This document shows positions 24,989 through 34,481 of a DNA stretch of 64,000 bases, in pieces; positions within the stretch are counted from its first letter, which is position 1, and each line of letters begins with the position of its first letter. The DNA is taken from the NCBI GenBank assembly GCA_902478785.1, contig CABSMJ010000009.1, positions 1 to 64,000 of the forward strand, in the 5' to 3' direction. The position numbers were made by a program, and so were the translations under genes. The DNA comes from an uncultured Oscillospiraceae bacterium (lineage in GTDB: Bacteria; Bacillota; Clostridia; Oscillospirales; Oscillospiraceae). The notes beneath the pieces were generated by a model. It was not told where the DNA came from. It saw only the letters and a program-made list of their open reading frames with translations, and searched no databases.

Positions 24989-26215
24989 ATGACAAGAGAG
25001 CAGTGGCAGCGCCAGCAGCGCCGAGAGCGGGAGCGGCAGCGCCGGGAGCAGGAAAAGGCCCACCGGGAGCACATCCGCCAGCTGCGCAAGGAGAGCTACG
25101 AAGCTGCCAGGGGGCCCTTGGACCTGCCCTTTCTGGTGCTGGTGCTGGTGCTGACGGCCATCGGCCTCGTTATGCTCTTTTCCGCCAGCTTCCCCTCCGC
25201 CTACTATATCAACAACGACCCTACCCACTACTTTGTCCGCCAGGGCATCTTTGCCGTGGGCGGACTGGTGGCCATGGCGGTCATCGGAAAGATCAACTAC
25301 CAGCGCTTCCGGGGCCTGGCCAAGCTGGCCCTGTATGGCTCCATCGTACTGCTGGTGCTGGTCATCATCCCTGGCAATCCCCTCAGCATCACCCGCAACA
25401 ACGCTACCCGCTGGCTGGGCGTAGGCGACCTGTTCACCTTCCAGCCCTCGGAGCTGGCAAAGCTGGGTGTGGTCCTCTATTTCTCCGACGACATTTCCCG
25501 GAAAAAGGATAAGATGCAGACCTTCCGCCAGGGCATCCTGCCCTATGTGGTGATCCTGGGCGTCATTGCGCTGCTGATGATGCTGGAGCCCCATCTGTCG
25601 GGCACCGTGCTGATTCTGGGTGTGGGTGCCGTCCTTATGCTGGTGGGCGGCATCCCCTGGAAATGGGTGGGCGGCGTGCTGGCCCTGGCGGCCATCGGCG
25701 CCTATCTGGTGCTGGGCGTCATGGGCTACGGCCACTCCCGCCTTTCTATGTGGATGGACCCCTGGCAGGATGCCCGCAACGAGGGCTACCAGATGGTCCA
25801 GAGCTATCTGGCCATTGGCTCCGGCGGACTGCTGGGCGTAGGTCTGGGCAAGAGCCGTCAAAAGTACCTCTATCTGCCCGAGGAGCACAACGACTTCATC
25901 TTCGCCGTGGTGTGTGAGGAGCTGGGCCTTGTGGGTGCCACCCTCATCATGGTGCTCTTTGCCGCCCTGATTCTGCGGGGCTATTGGATTGCCCTCAACG
26001 CCCGGGACCGCTTTGGCAGCCTCCTGGTGGTGGGCATCACCACGTTGATCGCAATGCAGACCATTTTGAACATCGCCGTGGTCACCGGCACGGTGCCTGC
26101 CACCGGTATCTCCCTTCCCTTTTTCAGTTACGGCGGCACGGCGCTGATGATCCAGCTGGCGGAGATGGGCGTGGTCCTATCCGTCTCGCGGCAGATGAAG
26201 GCGCCCCCTTCCTAG
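24989..26215 (+). CDS. ftsW: FtsW-like SEDS peptidoglycan glycosyltransferase
   Basis: This 408-aa polytopic protein has the SEDS landmarks RWLGVGDLFTFQPSELAKL, a large extracellular loop and GISLPFFSYGGTA near the C-terminus. SEDS proteins polymerise glycan strands together with a class B PBP, here presumably the PBP encoded four genes upstream. An unusual feature is the first 42 residues, an almost pure Arg/Gln/Glu/Lys helix (REQWQRQQRRERERQRREQE) that extends into the cytoplasm and is absent from standard FtsW. AAAGGAGGG precedes the ATG and supports this start. Confidence 0.93.
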   Translation: MTREQWQRQQRRERERQRREQEKAHREHIRQLRKESYEAARGPLDLPFLVLVLVLTAIGLVMLFSASFPSAYYINNDPTHYFVRQGIFAVGGLVAMAVIGKINYQRFRGLAKLALYGSIVLLVLVIIPGNPLSITRNNATRWLGVGDLFTFQPSELAKLGVVLYFSDDISRKKDKMQTFRQGILPYVVILGVIALLMMLEPHLSGTVLILGVGAVLMLVGGIPWKWVGGVLALAAIGAYLVLGVMGYGHSRLSMWMDPWQDARNEGYQMVQSYLAIGSGGLLGVGLGKSRQKYLYLPEEHNDFIFAVVCEELGLVGATLIMVLFAALILRGYWIALNARDRFGSLLVVGITTLIAMQTILNIAVVTGTVPATGISLPFFSYGGTALMIQLAEMGVVLSVSRQMKAPPS

Positions 26216-26314
26216 GCGGGCAATCCATTGCATGAACCCGCCGGGCACGGTCCCGGATGTGGAAAATTTCCTTCCATCCCAATACAAAGGGGATAAAAGG
26301 AGCTGAATGATACT

Positions 26315-27436
26315 ATGCGTATTCTATTTACCTGCGGCGGCACCGCCGGACACATCAATCCCGCCCTGGCTTTGGCGGGCCGGTTCCGGGAGATGGACCC
26401 GGAGTGCCGGGTGCTGTTCGTAGGGGCGGAGCGTGGCCTGGAGAAGGACCTGGTGCCCAAGGCCGGCTACGACTTCCGCACGGTCCATATCTCCAGCTTT
26501 CACCGCTCCGTCCGCCCGGCGGAGCTGCGGCACAACTTTGTGTCGGTGTATAACCTGATGCGGGCGCCGGGGGAGGCCAACGCCATTTTGAAGGAGTTCC
26601 GGCCAGACTTCGTGGTGGGCACCGGCGGCTATGCCAGCTTTCCCATGGTGAAGGCGGCGGCCAAGGCCGGCATCCCCACTGCCGTCCACGAGTCCAACAT
26701 GGTGCCGGGCCTGACCACCCAGATGCTGGAGCCCTTCGCCGACCGGATCATGGTGGGCTTTGAGGACTGCCGCCGCCACTATAAGCATCCGGAGAAGGTG
26801 GTGGTCACCGGCACGCCGGTGCGGGGTGACTTCTTCCAGTGCACCCGTCAGGAGGCCCGGGATAAGTTGGGCCTGACGGATAATCGACCTCTGGTGGTCT
26901 CCTTCTGGGGCTCTCTGGGTGCCAGTGAGATGAACCGCCAGATGGCGGAGATGTTCCAGCTGGAGGCGGCCCGGGAGCCCTTCCATCACATCCACGGCGC
27001 AGGCAAGAGCGGCTTTCCCAACCTGCTGGCAGATCTGGAGCGGCGGGGCGTGGACCTGAAGGCCCACCCGGCGCTGCATCTGCGGGAGTACATCTACGAC
27101 ATGGCCGTGGTCATGCGGGCGGCGGACCTGGTGCTGTGCCGGGCGGGCGCCTCCACCATCAGCGAGCTGACGGCCCTGGGGGTCCCGGCGGTGATGGTGC
27201 CCTCTCCCAATGTCACCAACAACCACCAGGAGAAGAACGCCCGAGTCCTGGAGGACCACGGCGCCGCCTGTGTGATCCTGGAAAAGGACAGCAGTGGCAA
27301 GGTCCTCTTTGAAAAGACCGCCGCCATTCTCCACGACCCGGAGAGGCAGAGCGCCATGTCCCGGGCCATGGCCGACCTGGGCATCCCCGACGCTACGGAG
27401 CGCATCTGCTCCACCATCCTCTCCATCGGCAGGTAA
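26315..27436 (+). CDS. murG: UDP-GlcNAc:lipid I transferase MurG
   Basis: This 373-aa GT-B glycosyltransferase begins MRILFTCGGTAGHINPALAL, the MurG signature. VGTGGYASFPMVKAA, HESNMVPGLTTQ and the C-terminal CRAGASTISELTALGVPAVMVP (UDP-GlcNAc binding) are present. It converts lipid I to lipid II. A hairpin-containing 99-bp gap separates it from ftsW. A ribosome binding site, AAAGGAG, lies 12 nt before the ATG. Confidence 0.97.
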   Translation: MRILFTCGGTAGHINPALALAGRFREMDPECRVLFVGAERGLEKDLVPKAGYDFRTVHISSFHRSVRPAELRHNFVSVYNLMRAPGEANAILKEFRPDFVVGTGGYASFPMVKAAAKAGIPTAVHESNMVPGLTTQMLEPFADRIMVGFEDCRRHYKHPEKVVVTGTPVRGDFFQCTRQEARDKLGLTDNRPLVVSFWGSLGASEMNRQMAEMFQLEAAREPFHHIHGAGKSGFPNLLADLERRGVDLKAHPALHLREYIYDMAVVMRAADLVLCRAGASTISELTALGVPAVMVPSPNVTNNHQEKNARVLEDHGAACVILEKDSSGKVLFEKTAAILHDPERQSAMSRAMADLGIPDATERICSTILSIGR

Positions 27437-27495
27437 CCCTTTCTTTTCCCTCCGGCATACTATGGGGCAGAAAACCAGTATGCGGAGGGGAAAGT

Positions 27496-28755
27496 ATGAC
27501 GACTCAGCTATGGATTGAGGGAGGAAACCGGCTCTCAGGCCAGGTGGACGTGCAGGGGGCCAAAAACGGCGTGCTGCCCATTCTGGCCGCCACGGTGCTG
27601 ACCCGTGACGTATGTATCATTGAAAACTGTCCGCACCTCAGAGACGTGGAGGCGTCCATGCGCATTCTGCGCCATTTGGGCTGCACCGCCCGCTGGGAGG
27701 ACGGAGCGCTGGTGGCGGACACCACGCACATGGACCGCTTTGACATCCCCGACGATTTGATGCGGGAGATGCGCTCCTCGGTCATCTTCCTGGGGGCCAT
27801 TCTGGCCCGCCTGGGGGCGGCGGAGCTGAGCTATCCCGGGGGCTGCGAGCTGGGCCCCCGGCCCATCGATCTGCACCTGCGGGCTCTGCGGGAGCTGGGG
27901 GCGGAGATCCAGGACCAGGGCGGCTGTCTGCGCTGCCGGGCCGTGGGATTGCAGGGCACGGAGCTGACGCTGGCGCTGCCCAGCGTGGGGGCCACGGAGA
28001 ACGCCATTTTGGCGGCTGTGGGCGCCCGGGGCACTACCATCATCTGCAACGCCGCTCGGGAGCCGGAGATCGTGGACCTCCAGCGGTTCCTCAACGCCTG
28101 CGGCGCCTGGGTCCGGGGCGCGGGCAGCTCCACCGTGATGGTGGAGGGCGGCGCGCCGCTCCACGGCTGCGCCCACCGCTGCATGGGGGACCGGATTGTG
28201 GCGGCTACCTATCTGTGTGCCGCCGCGGCGGCAGGCGGAGAGGCCCGCCTCACCGGCGTGGACTACCGCCAGCTCTCCACGGTCACCGCCGCGCTGACGG
28301 AGGCGGGGTGCCGCATCCGCAGCGAGCCCCGGGGCATCGCCATCGAGCGGGCCGGGCGGCTGAGAGCCATTCGGCCGGTGCGGACGGCCCCCTATCCCGG
28401 CTTTCCTACCGACGCCCAGGCGGTGCTGATGGCCGCGCTGCTGCGCAGCCAGGGGGCCACGGTGTTTGTGGAGAACATATTTGAAAACCGCTACCGCCAT
28501 GTGGACGAGATGGTCCGCATGGGTGCCGACATCCGGGTGGAGGGCAAGGTGGCGGTGGTGTGCGGCGTGGAGAGCCTGCGAGGCGCCGCGCTGCGGGCCA
28601 CGGATCTCCGGGGTGGTGCTGCCCTGGCCGTGGCGGCCCTCAGCGCCGAAGGGGAGAGCACCATCTCCTGCACGGAGCACATCGACCGGGGCTATGAGGA
28701 CCTGGCCCGGGACCTGACGGCCCTGGGTGCGAAAATACGCCGAATCCAGGCGTAA
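27496..28755 (+). CDS. murA: UDP-GlcNAc 1-carboxyvinyltransferase MurA
   Basis: This 419-aa EPSP-synthase-fold enzyme has K23 in GAKNG and the catalytic cysteine C117 in YPGGCELGPRPIDLHL, the residue alkylated by fosfomycin. The C-terminal part has the expected FVENIFENRYRHVDE motif. MurA commits UDP-GlcNAc to muramic acid synthesis. Its position between murG and ftsQ resembles clostridial dcw clusters. Confidence 0.96.
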   Translation: MTTQLWIEGGNRLSGQVDVQGAKNGVLPILAATVLTRDVCIIENCPHLRDVEASMRILRHLGCTARWEDGALVADTTHMDRFDIPDDLMREMRSSVIFLGAILARLGAAELSYPGGCELGPRPIDLHLRALRELGAEIQDQGGCLRCRAVGLQGTELTLALPSVGATENAILAAVGARGTTIICNAAREPEIVDLQRFLNACGAWVRGAGSSTVMVEGGAPLHGCAHRCMGDRIVAATYLCAAAAAGGEARLTGVDYRQLSTVTAALTEAGCRIRSEPRGIAIERAGRLRAIRPVRTAPYPGFPTDAQAVLMAALLRSQGATVFVENIFENRYRHVDEMVRMGADIRVEGKVAVVCGVESLRGAALRATDLRGGAALAVAALSAEGESTISCTEHIDRGYEDLARDLTALGAKIRRIQA

Positions 28756-28839
28756 GGCGGCTGTGTCCGCCCAAGACGAAAGAGACCAATCCCCGTGGGA
28801 GCAGGCCTCCCGCGGGGAAGAGGCGAGGTGAGGACAGAC

Positions 28840-29586
28840 ATGGCAAGAAAGCGATACGGCAGCAGACGGCGCAGAAGAGGGCGGTTTACCTTCCTCTATA
28901 AGCTCTTGTCCGTGCTGATTATCTGCGCTGCCATCGTGGCTGCCCTGACGCTGTTTTTTAAGGTGGAGACCATTGAGGTCATGGGCGAGTCCCGCTATTC
29001 CGAGGCCACCATTCTGGAGGCCGCCGGCGTTTCCGTGGGCGACAACCTGTACCTCTTAAATAAATATACGGTATCATCGAATATCTATCAGAAGTGCCCC
29101 TATGTGCAGGACGTGCGCATCAACCGTCAGCCGCCGGACACCTTGGTGATCGAGGTGACGGAGTGCAGTGCCGTGGCGGCCATTGCCCAGAATGGTTCCT
29201 ACTGGCTCATCAGTTCCCAGGGCAAGATCGTGGAGAAGAAGACCTCCAGCGATCTGCCCAAGGTGGACGGTTGCGTGCTGGTGGACCCGGCGGTGGGCAG
29301 CTGGGTGCAGATGGAGGAGGAGAGCGACCAGACGGAGCTGTGCGCGCTGCTGGCGGCCCTGGAGGACGCCGGTGTGATGGACCAGATGGAGGGCATCCAC
29401 CTGGATGACGCGGGCACGGTGGTCATGGATTACGCCGGCCGCTTCACCGTGGAGCTGCCCCGGGGAGCGGATTACGCCAAGAAGCTCTATCAGCTCAGCA
29501 GTGCCATCTCCCAGCTGGAGACCAACGAGACGGGCACCTTCAACATGAACGACGAGGAAAAGACATTTTTCATCCCCGGGAAGTGA
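28840..29586 (+). CDS. ftsQ: FtsQ/DivIB cell division protein
   Basis: The ATG at 28840 (MARKRYGSRRRRRGR) follows GAGGTGAGG. The 248-aa protein has a strongly basic cytoplasmic tail, one transmembrane segment (LSVLIICAAIVAALTLFF), a POTRA domain starting at VETIEVMGESRYSEATIL and a beta domain. FtsQ/DivIB scaffolds FtsL and DivIC at the septum. Its place before ftsZ is typical; no ftsA gene is seen between them. Confidence 0.92.
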   Translation: MARKRYGSRRRRRGRFTFLYKLLSVLIICAAIVAALTLFFKVETIEVMGESRYSEATILEAAGVSVGDNLYLLNKYTVSSNIYQKCPYVQDVRINRQPPDTLVIEVTECSAVAAIAQNGSYWLISSQGKIVEKKTSSDLPKVDGCVLVDPAVGSWVQMEEESDQTELCALLAALEDAGVMDQMEGIHLDDAGTVVMDYAGRFTVELPRGADYAKKLYQLSSAISQLETNETGTFNMNDEEKTFFIPGK

Positions 29587-29636
29587 CACAGCCTCCTCCG
29601 GCCGGAAGAAAAAAGCGGCAAAATCCCCGGCAAGAC

Positions 29637-29665
29637 TTGACCTGGGGGGAAAAGCGTAATACAAT
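29637..29665 (+). promoter_or_regulatory. ftsZ promoter
   Basis: TTGACC (29637-29642), a 17-bp spacer and TACAAT (29660-29665) give a good sigma-A promoter about 75 nt before ftsZ. It would allow ftsZ expression above that of the upstream cluster. Confidence 0.75.
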
Positions 29666-29739
29666 AAGTTATACTTTATCTTGCGGAATTATGCGGAGGG
29701 ATGCCCTCCGATACACCAATGATAGTAGGAGGAACCAGC

Positions 29740-30876
<1,137 letters not shown>

Positions 30877-30940
30877 GGAAAATCTGCGCCTCTTTGCCGC
30901 ATCGGCGGCAGGAGAGCGCTCCCCTGAGAAACAAAACAGA

Positions 30941-30972
30941 AAGGCCGGGGCACATCGCCCCGGCCTTTTTTC
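30941..30972 (+). terminator. Rho-independent terminator after ftsZ
   Basis: AAGGCCGGGGC and GCCCCGGCCTT pair around ACATC and are followed by TTTTTT; this ends the dcw cluster. Confidence 0.93.
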
Positions 30973-30996
30973 AAAAGTCTGCCTGGAGGTGTCAGT

Positions 30997-31695
30997 ATGG
31001 GAGAGACCTTTCCCCTGCATATCATTGCCCGTATTCACAGTGAGTTTCCCGAAAAATTCGGCATCCCCCGCCAGAGCGGTCTGGTGGAGGAGCTGAGGGC
31101 CCGGGTGGTGTTTGAGCCGGAGTTCCGCAATAGCGACGCCCTGCGGGGCCTGGAGGGCTTTTCCCATGTCTGGCTGCTGTGGCAGTTTTCCCGGGCGGTG
31201 GGGAAGGCCTGGTCCCCCACGGTGCGCCCGCCCCGACTGGGGGGCAACACCCGTATGGGCGTCTTTGCCACCCGGTCCCCCTTCCGGCCCAACCCCATCG
31301 GGCTGTCCTCTGTGCGGCTGCTGGAGGTGGAGCGGGAGGGCCCTCAGGGGCCATCCCTGGTGGTGGCGGGAGCCGATTTGATGGACGGCACGCCCATCTT
31401 TGACATCAAGCCCTATCTGCCCTATACCGACAGCCATCCGGAGGCTTTGGCGGGCTTTACGGCGCCCCTGGAGGAGGTACCTCTGGAGGTGGTGTTTCCC
31501 CAGACGCTGCTGGAACGGGTGCCTGAGGGCCACCGGGAGGCTTTGCAGGCCGTTTTGGCCCGGGATCCCCGCCCCTCCTACCAGGACGACCCGGAGCGGG
31601 TCTACGGCATGGCCTTTGCCGGCTGCAATGTGCGCTTCACCGTGGGCGAAGGCCGCCTGACGGTGGTGGATGTGGAGCAGACCCAGCGGAGCTGA
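30997..31695 (+). CDS. trmO: tRNA m6t6A37 methyltransferase TrmO (TsaA-like)
   Basis: This 232-aa protein has the UPF0066/TrmO fold. The N-terminal domain contains GLEGFSHVWLLWQFS, RPPRLGGNTRMGVFATRSPFRPNPIGLS and GADLMDGTPIFDIKPYLPY, the SAM-binding motifs of the family. A C-terminal domain completes the usual length. It N-methylates threonylcarbamoyladenosine at position 37 of certain tRNAs. It begins 25 nt after the ftsZ terminator, so its promoter is probably inside or overlapping that terminator region. Confidence 0.93.
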   Translation: MGETFPLHIIARIHSEFPEKFGIPRQSGLVEELRARVVFEPEFRNSDALRGLEGFSHVWLLWQFSRAVGKAWSPTVRPPRLGGNTRMGVFATRSPFRPNPIGLSSVRLLEVEREGPQGPSLVVAGADLMDGTPIFDIKPYLPYTDSHPEALAGFTAPLEEVPLEVVFPQTLLERVPEGHREALQAVLARDPRPSYQDDPERVYGMAFAGCNVRFTVGEGRLTVVDVEQTQRS

Positions 31696-31704
31696 ATATA
31701 CAAC

Positions 31705-31754
31705 AAGCCCTCTGCTTTCCCCAACCTAAGGGTTGGGGAAAGCAGAGGGCTTTT
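31705..31754. terminator. bidirectional Rho-independent terminator
   Basis: A perfect 22-bp stem, starting AAGCCCTCTGCTTTCCCC and closing with GGGGAAAGCAGAGGGCTT, around a TAAG loop, with T-runs in both directions. It separates trmO from the convergent membrane protein gene. Confidence 0.93.
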
Positions 31755-31771
31755 GCGCTGTGCATCAGAGA

Positions 31772-32425
31772 TCAGCACGGAACCTCTTTCAACGCGGAGA
31801 TGCGGGAGAGCAGCGGCAGGCGGTTATAGAAGATCACAAACCGGCCCACCAGCAGGGCGGAGACCACCGTGCCCAGACCAAGCCCCTGGAGCCGGTGGAA
31901 GAACAGGAAGGACAGCGTCAGGGCAATGGTCACCAATGTCACATCAAAGCAGATTTTGACGATGCCGAAGCGCTTTCCGCTGACCTGAGCCAGAGCGCTC
32001 ACAGCGCCCTCACCGGGCACCATCAGCACACCGGGTGCCACCTCGATGCTGATGCCCAGGGCCAGCACGGCGCAGCCCAGCAGCAGAGACAGCAGCTCCC
32101 CTACCAGAGAGGTGGGCTGGAACCAGGCAAGCAGTGCCATACCCCAGTCGATGCAGGCACTGAAGATGATGTTCACCACCAGCTGCAAAAGCTGAATGGG
32201 CGGGAAGTTCCGCCGCAGCAGCAGAATCTGCAGCAGGATGAACAGCAGGTTCATCACAAAGGTGAACTGCCCCAGGCTCAGAGGAAATCGGAAGCTGAGC
32301 ACATAGGGGAGACTGGAGATGGGCGAGGTACCCAGGGCGGCCTTGGTGATGAGGGCGATGCCCAGGGAGTTGATGCAGATGCCCACCAATGCCCACAGAT
32401 ACCGGATGACAAGACGACGTTTCAT
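31772..32425 (-). CDS. YczE/YitT-like integral membrane protein
   Basis: This 217-aa protein has about five or six transmembrane helices and the motif GIALITKAALGTSPISSLPY near residue 22, typical of the YczE/YyaS/YitT membrane families. Its substrate is unknown. It overlaps the marR gene by 4 bp (ATGA), so the regulator and membrane protein form one operon. The regulator's operator is the likely control point for both. Confidence 0.85.
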   Translation of the reverse strand: MKRRLVIRYLWALVGICINSLGIALITKAALGTSPISSLPYVLSFRFPLSLGQFTFVMNLLFILLQILLLRRNFPPIQLLQLVVNIIFSACIDWGMALLAWFQPTSLVGELLSLLLGCAVLALGISIEVAPGVLMVPGEGAVSALAQVSGKRFGIVKICFDVTLVTIALTLSFLFFHRLQGLGLGTVVSALLVGRFVIFYNRLPLLSRISALKEVPC

Positions 32426-32853
32426 GGCTTTTTTACCTCCTCCAGATTCTGGAGGACGCGTTTCAGAACGGCCATCGTTTGCTGCCGGTCCTGCTCAGAA
32501 ATGCCCCGCCAGGCCTGCTCGTCTGTCTGGGCGCAGACCTGCCGTACCCGCTGGGCCTGCCTGCGGCCCTCCTCGGTCAAAAACACCCGGGAGATCCGCC
32601 GGTCTGTGTCCTGGGTGTCCCGGCGGATGAGCTGCTGCTCCTCCATCCGGGCCAAAAGACCGGTGACGGTGGATTTGTCCAGGGCACAGCCCTGTCCGAT
32701 CTCCCGCTGGGTGCAGCCCTCCCGGTCCCAGAGAAAATCCAGGATCTTGGGCTGCCCTGGCAGAAGGGCAAAGCGGCTGGTTTCCGTGACAATGGCCCGG
32801 TTGGACCGGTGGAACGCCAGCAGAAGCAGACGGTGCAATTCCAGCTCCGGCAA
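32422..32853 (-). CDS. MarR-family transcriptional regulator
   Basis: The start is a TTG at 32853 preceded by AGGAGG at about 8 nt; the ATG inside that stretch is out of frame. The 143-aa protein has the MarR winged helix: CTQREIGQGCALDKSTVTGL as the recognition helices and RRDTQDTDRRISRVFLTEEG as the wing. It presumably represses its own operon through the palindrome at 32870-32893. Its ligand is unknown. Confidence 0.93.
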   Translation of the reverse strand: MPELELHRLLLLAFHRSNRAIVTETSRFALLPGQPKILDFLWDREGCTQREIGQGCALDKSTVTGLLARMEEQQLIRRDTQDTDRRISRVFLTEEGRRQAQRVRQVCAQTDEQAWRGISEQDRQQTMAVLKRVLQNLEEVKKP

Positions 32854-32869
32854 GGATTCATCCTCCTAA

Positions 32870-32925
32870 AAATAGTTTTGAAACAAACTATTTGATAGGA
32901 TACTCCATCTGCCGATTTTTGTCAA
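32870..32925 (-). promoter_or_regulatory. marR promoter and palindromic operator
   Basis: On the minus strand, TTGACA (32925-32920), a 17-bp spacer and TATCCT (32902-32897) form the promoter. Overlapping the predicted start point is a perfect inverted repeat, AAATAGTTT-N6-AAACTATTT (32870-32893). Such 9-bp arms are typical MarR operators, so autorepression is expected. The rest of the gap up to spoIVB (32926-33141) holds nothing I recognise. Confidence 0.85.
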
Positions 32926-33141
32926 GAGAGGGAGAAAATGGGGAAAGAAAAAAGCCGCTTTTTTCCAACTACTCCAGTTTTTGGCTGGTGGAGCAGCCGA
33001 TTTTTTGCATATTTCGGCCAAAGGAAAGGTCGGCCATGGAAGTTTGCCGCATTTTAGAAGGGGGATTTCGCCGGATTTTGCAGACAGTAGATTTGCCGGC
33101 GGGATTCGACGCCGGCTTGCGTTTGAGAAAGGGGTGATTCA

Positions 33142-34191
33142 ATGGATGAATCGTCAAAAAACGCAAAACCATGGCTGCGGGGCGGGGCAGCGCTGGTATT
33201 GGCCCTGGCCCTGCTTTTGAGCGTGTCATCACTGACCGTCGGCGCGAAGGCTGCCACCCTTGGTGAGGACACCGCCCCTCAATATCTGGTGCCTGTGGGC
33301 CATACAGTGGGCATCAAGCTGTTTTCCAGAGGCCTTTTGGTGGTGCAGCTGTCCGATGGACAGACCCCTGCCAAGGACTGCGGATTGAAAACCGGTGACC
33401 AGATCCTGCAGTGCAACGGAGGCGCCGTGGACTCCACGGAGGACTTCCAGTCCATGCTGCAGGAATCTGGCGGCGACCCGGTGACGCTGCACGTCCAGCG
33501 GGCAGGCAAGACCATGGACCTGACGGCGGAGCCTGAGGCCGGCGAGGACGGCACCTACCGCCTGGGTGCCTGGGTGCGGGACAGCATGGCGGGCATCGGC
33601 ACCGTCACCTTCTATGACCCCCAAAGCGGCACCTTCGGCGCCCTGGGCCACGGCATCACCGATGTGGATACGGCACAGCTGATGCCGCTTTCCCAGGGAG
33701 CCGTCATGGCATCCCGGGTGAAGGCCGTGAAAAAGGGCGAAACCGGCGCAGCCGGTGAGCTGCGAGGCGACTTTGACCTGACGGCGGATCTGGGTACCCT
33801 GAATACCAACTGCGACTGCGGTGTGTTCGGCACCGTGCCTGATGGCGCCTTTGGAGAGGAGCTGGGAACGGCTCTGCCCGTGGCGAAGCCGGAGGAGGTC
33901 CAGGAGGGCAAGGCCACCATATTGGCCAACGTGGCCGGAGACACGGTGGAGGAGTATGAGGTGGAGATCACCCAGGTGCTCTCTCAGGAGGGCAATCGAA
34001 ACCTGCTTCTGACCGTCACCGACCCCAAACTGCTGGAGACCACCGGCGGCATCGTCCAGGGCATGTCCGGCAGCCCCATTTTGCAAAACGGAAAGTTTGT
34101 GGGAGCCGTGACCCACGTGCTTCTCAATGACCCCACCAGCGGCTATGGTATTTTCCTGGAAAATATGGTAGAGGCCGCCTGGGGCGCGTAA
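33142..34191 (+). CDS. spoIVB: SpoIVB sporulation serine peptidase
   Basis: This 349-aa protein has an N-terminal membrane anchor (GAALVLALALLLSVSSLTV), a PDZ domain (residues about 65-130) and an S55 peptidase domain. FGALGHGITDVDT carries the catalytic His and IVQGMSGSPILQNGKFVGAV (near 305) the serine. In the sporulating cell SpoIVB is secreted from the forespore and triggers processing of pro-sigma-K through SpoIVFA. It lies directly upstream of spo0A, the gene order conserved in spore formers. Confidence 0.95.
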   Translation: MDESSKNAKPWLRGGAALVLALALLLSVSSLTVGAKAATLGEDTAPQYLVPVGHTVGIKLFSRGLLVVQLSDGQTPAKDCGLKTGDQILQCNGGAVDSTEDFQSMLQESGGDPVTLHVQRAGKTMDLTAEPEAGEDGTYRLGAWVRDSMAGIGTVTFYDPQSGTFGALGHGITDVDTAQLMPLSQGAVMASRVKAVKKGETGAAGELRGDFDLTADLGTLNTNCDCGVFGTVPDGAFGEELGTALPVAKPEEVQEGKATILANVAGDTVEEYEVEITQVLSQEGNRNLLLTVTDPKLLETTGGIVQGMSGSPILQNGKFVGAVTHVLLNDPTSGYGIFLENMVEAAWGA

Positions 34192-34272
34192 AGAAACGGA
34201 AAAGAAAAGTCGGTCAAAAAAGAGAGAACAAGGCTATTTTTTCCCGAAAAGCAGGGAGTTCTTCGTGCAAAA

Positions 34273-34338
34273 CGTCGAAAATATATGGAAAAAAATTACA
34301 GTTTCTGTATTGAAAATCCTGTCCGATTATGCTAGTTT
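34273..34338 (+). promoter_or_regulatory. possible spo0A promoter and 0A-box-like site
   Basis: CGTCGAAAA at 34273-34281 is close to the Spo0A box (TGTCGAA). Downstream, TTGAAA (34310-34315) and a poor -10 with 17-bp spacing (TAGTTT) could be a weak promoter. Spo0A is known to autoregulate in other species. A CGGGAGA/TCTCCCG hairpin near 34381-34401 lies in the leader. Confidence 0.35.
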
Positions 34339-34481
34339 ATAGGTAACGACACATGAAGCTTCGCAAATCGGTCGCAAAAGCGGGAGAGCGGAATTCTCCC
34401 GAGATGACGTAATCTGTGGGGCGCCGCCGGTGGATGCGCGCGGTCGGCGGCGCCTACTTTTTTGGAAAAGGAACGGATTGT

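Noticed and set aside
32892..33137. 81-aa plus-strand frame upstream of spoIVB
   Set aside because: No ribosome binding site, overlaps the MarR promoter, and shows no recognisable pattern.
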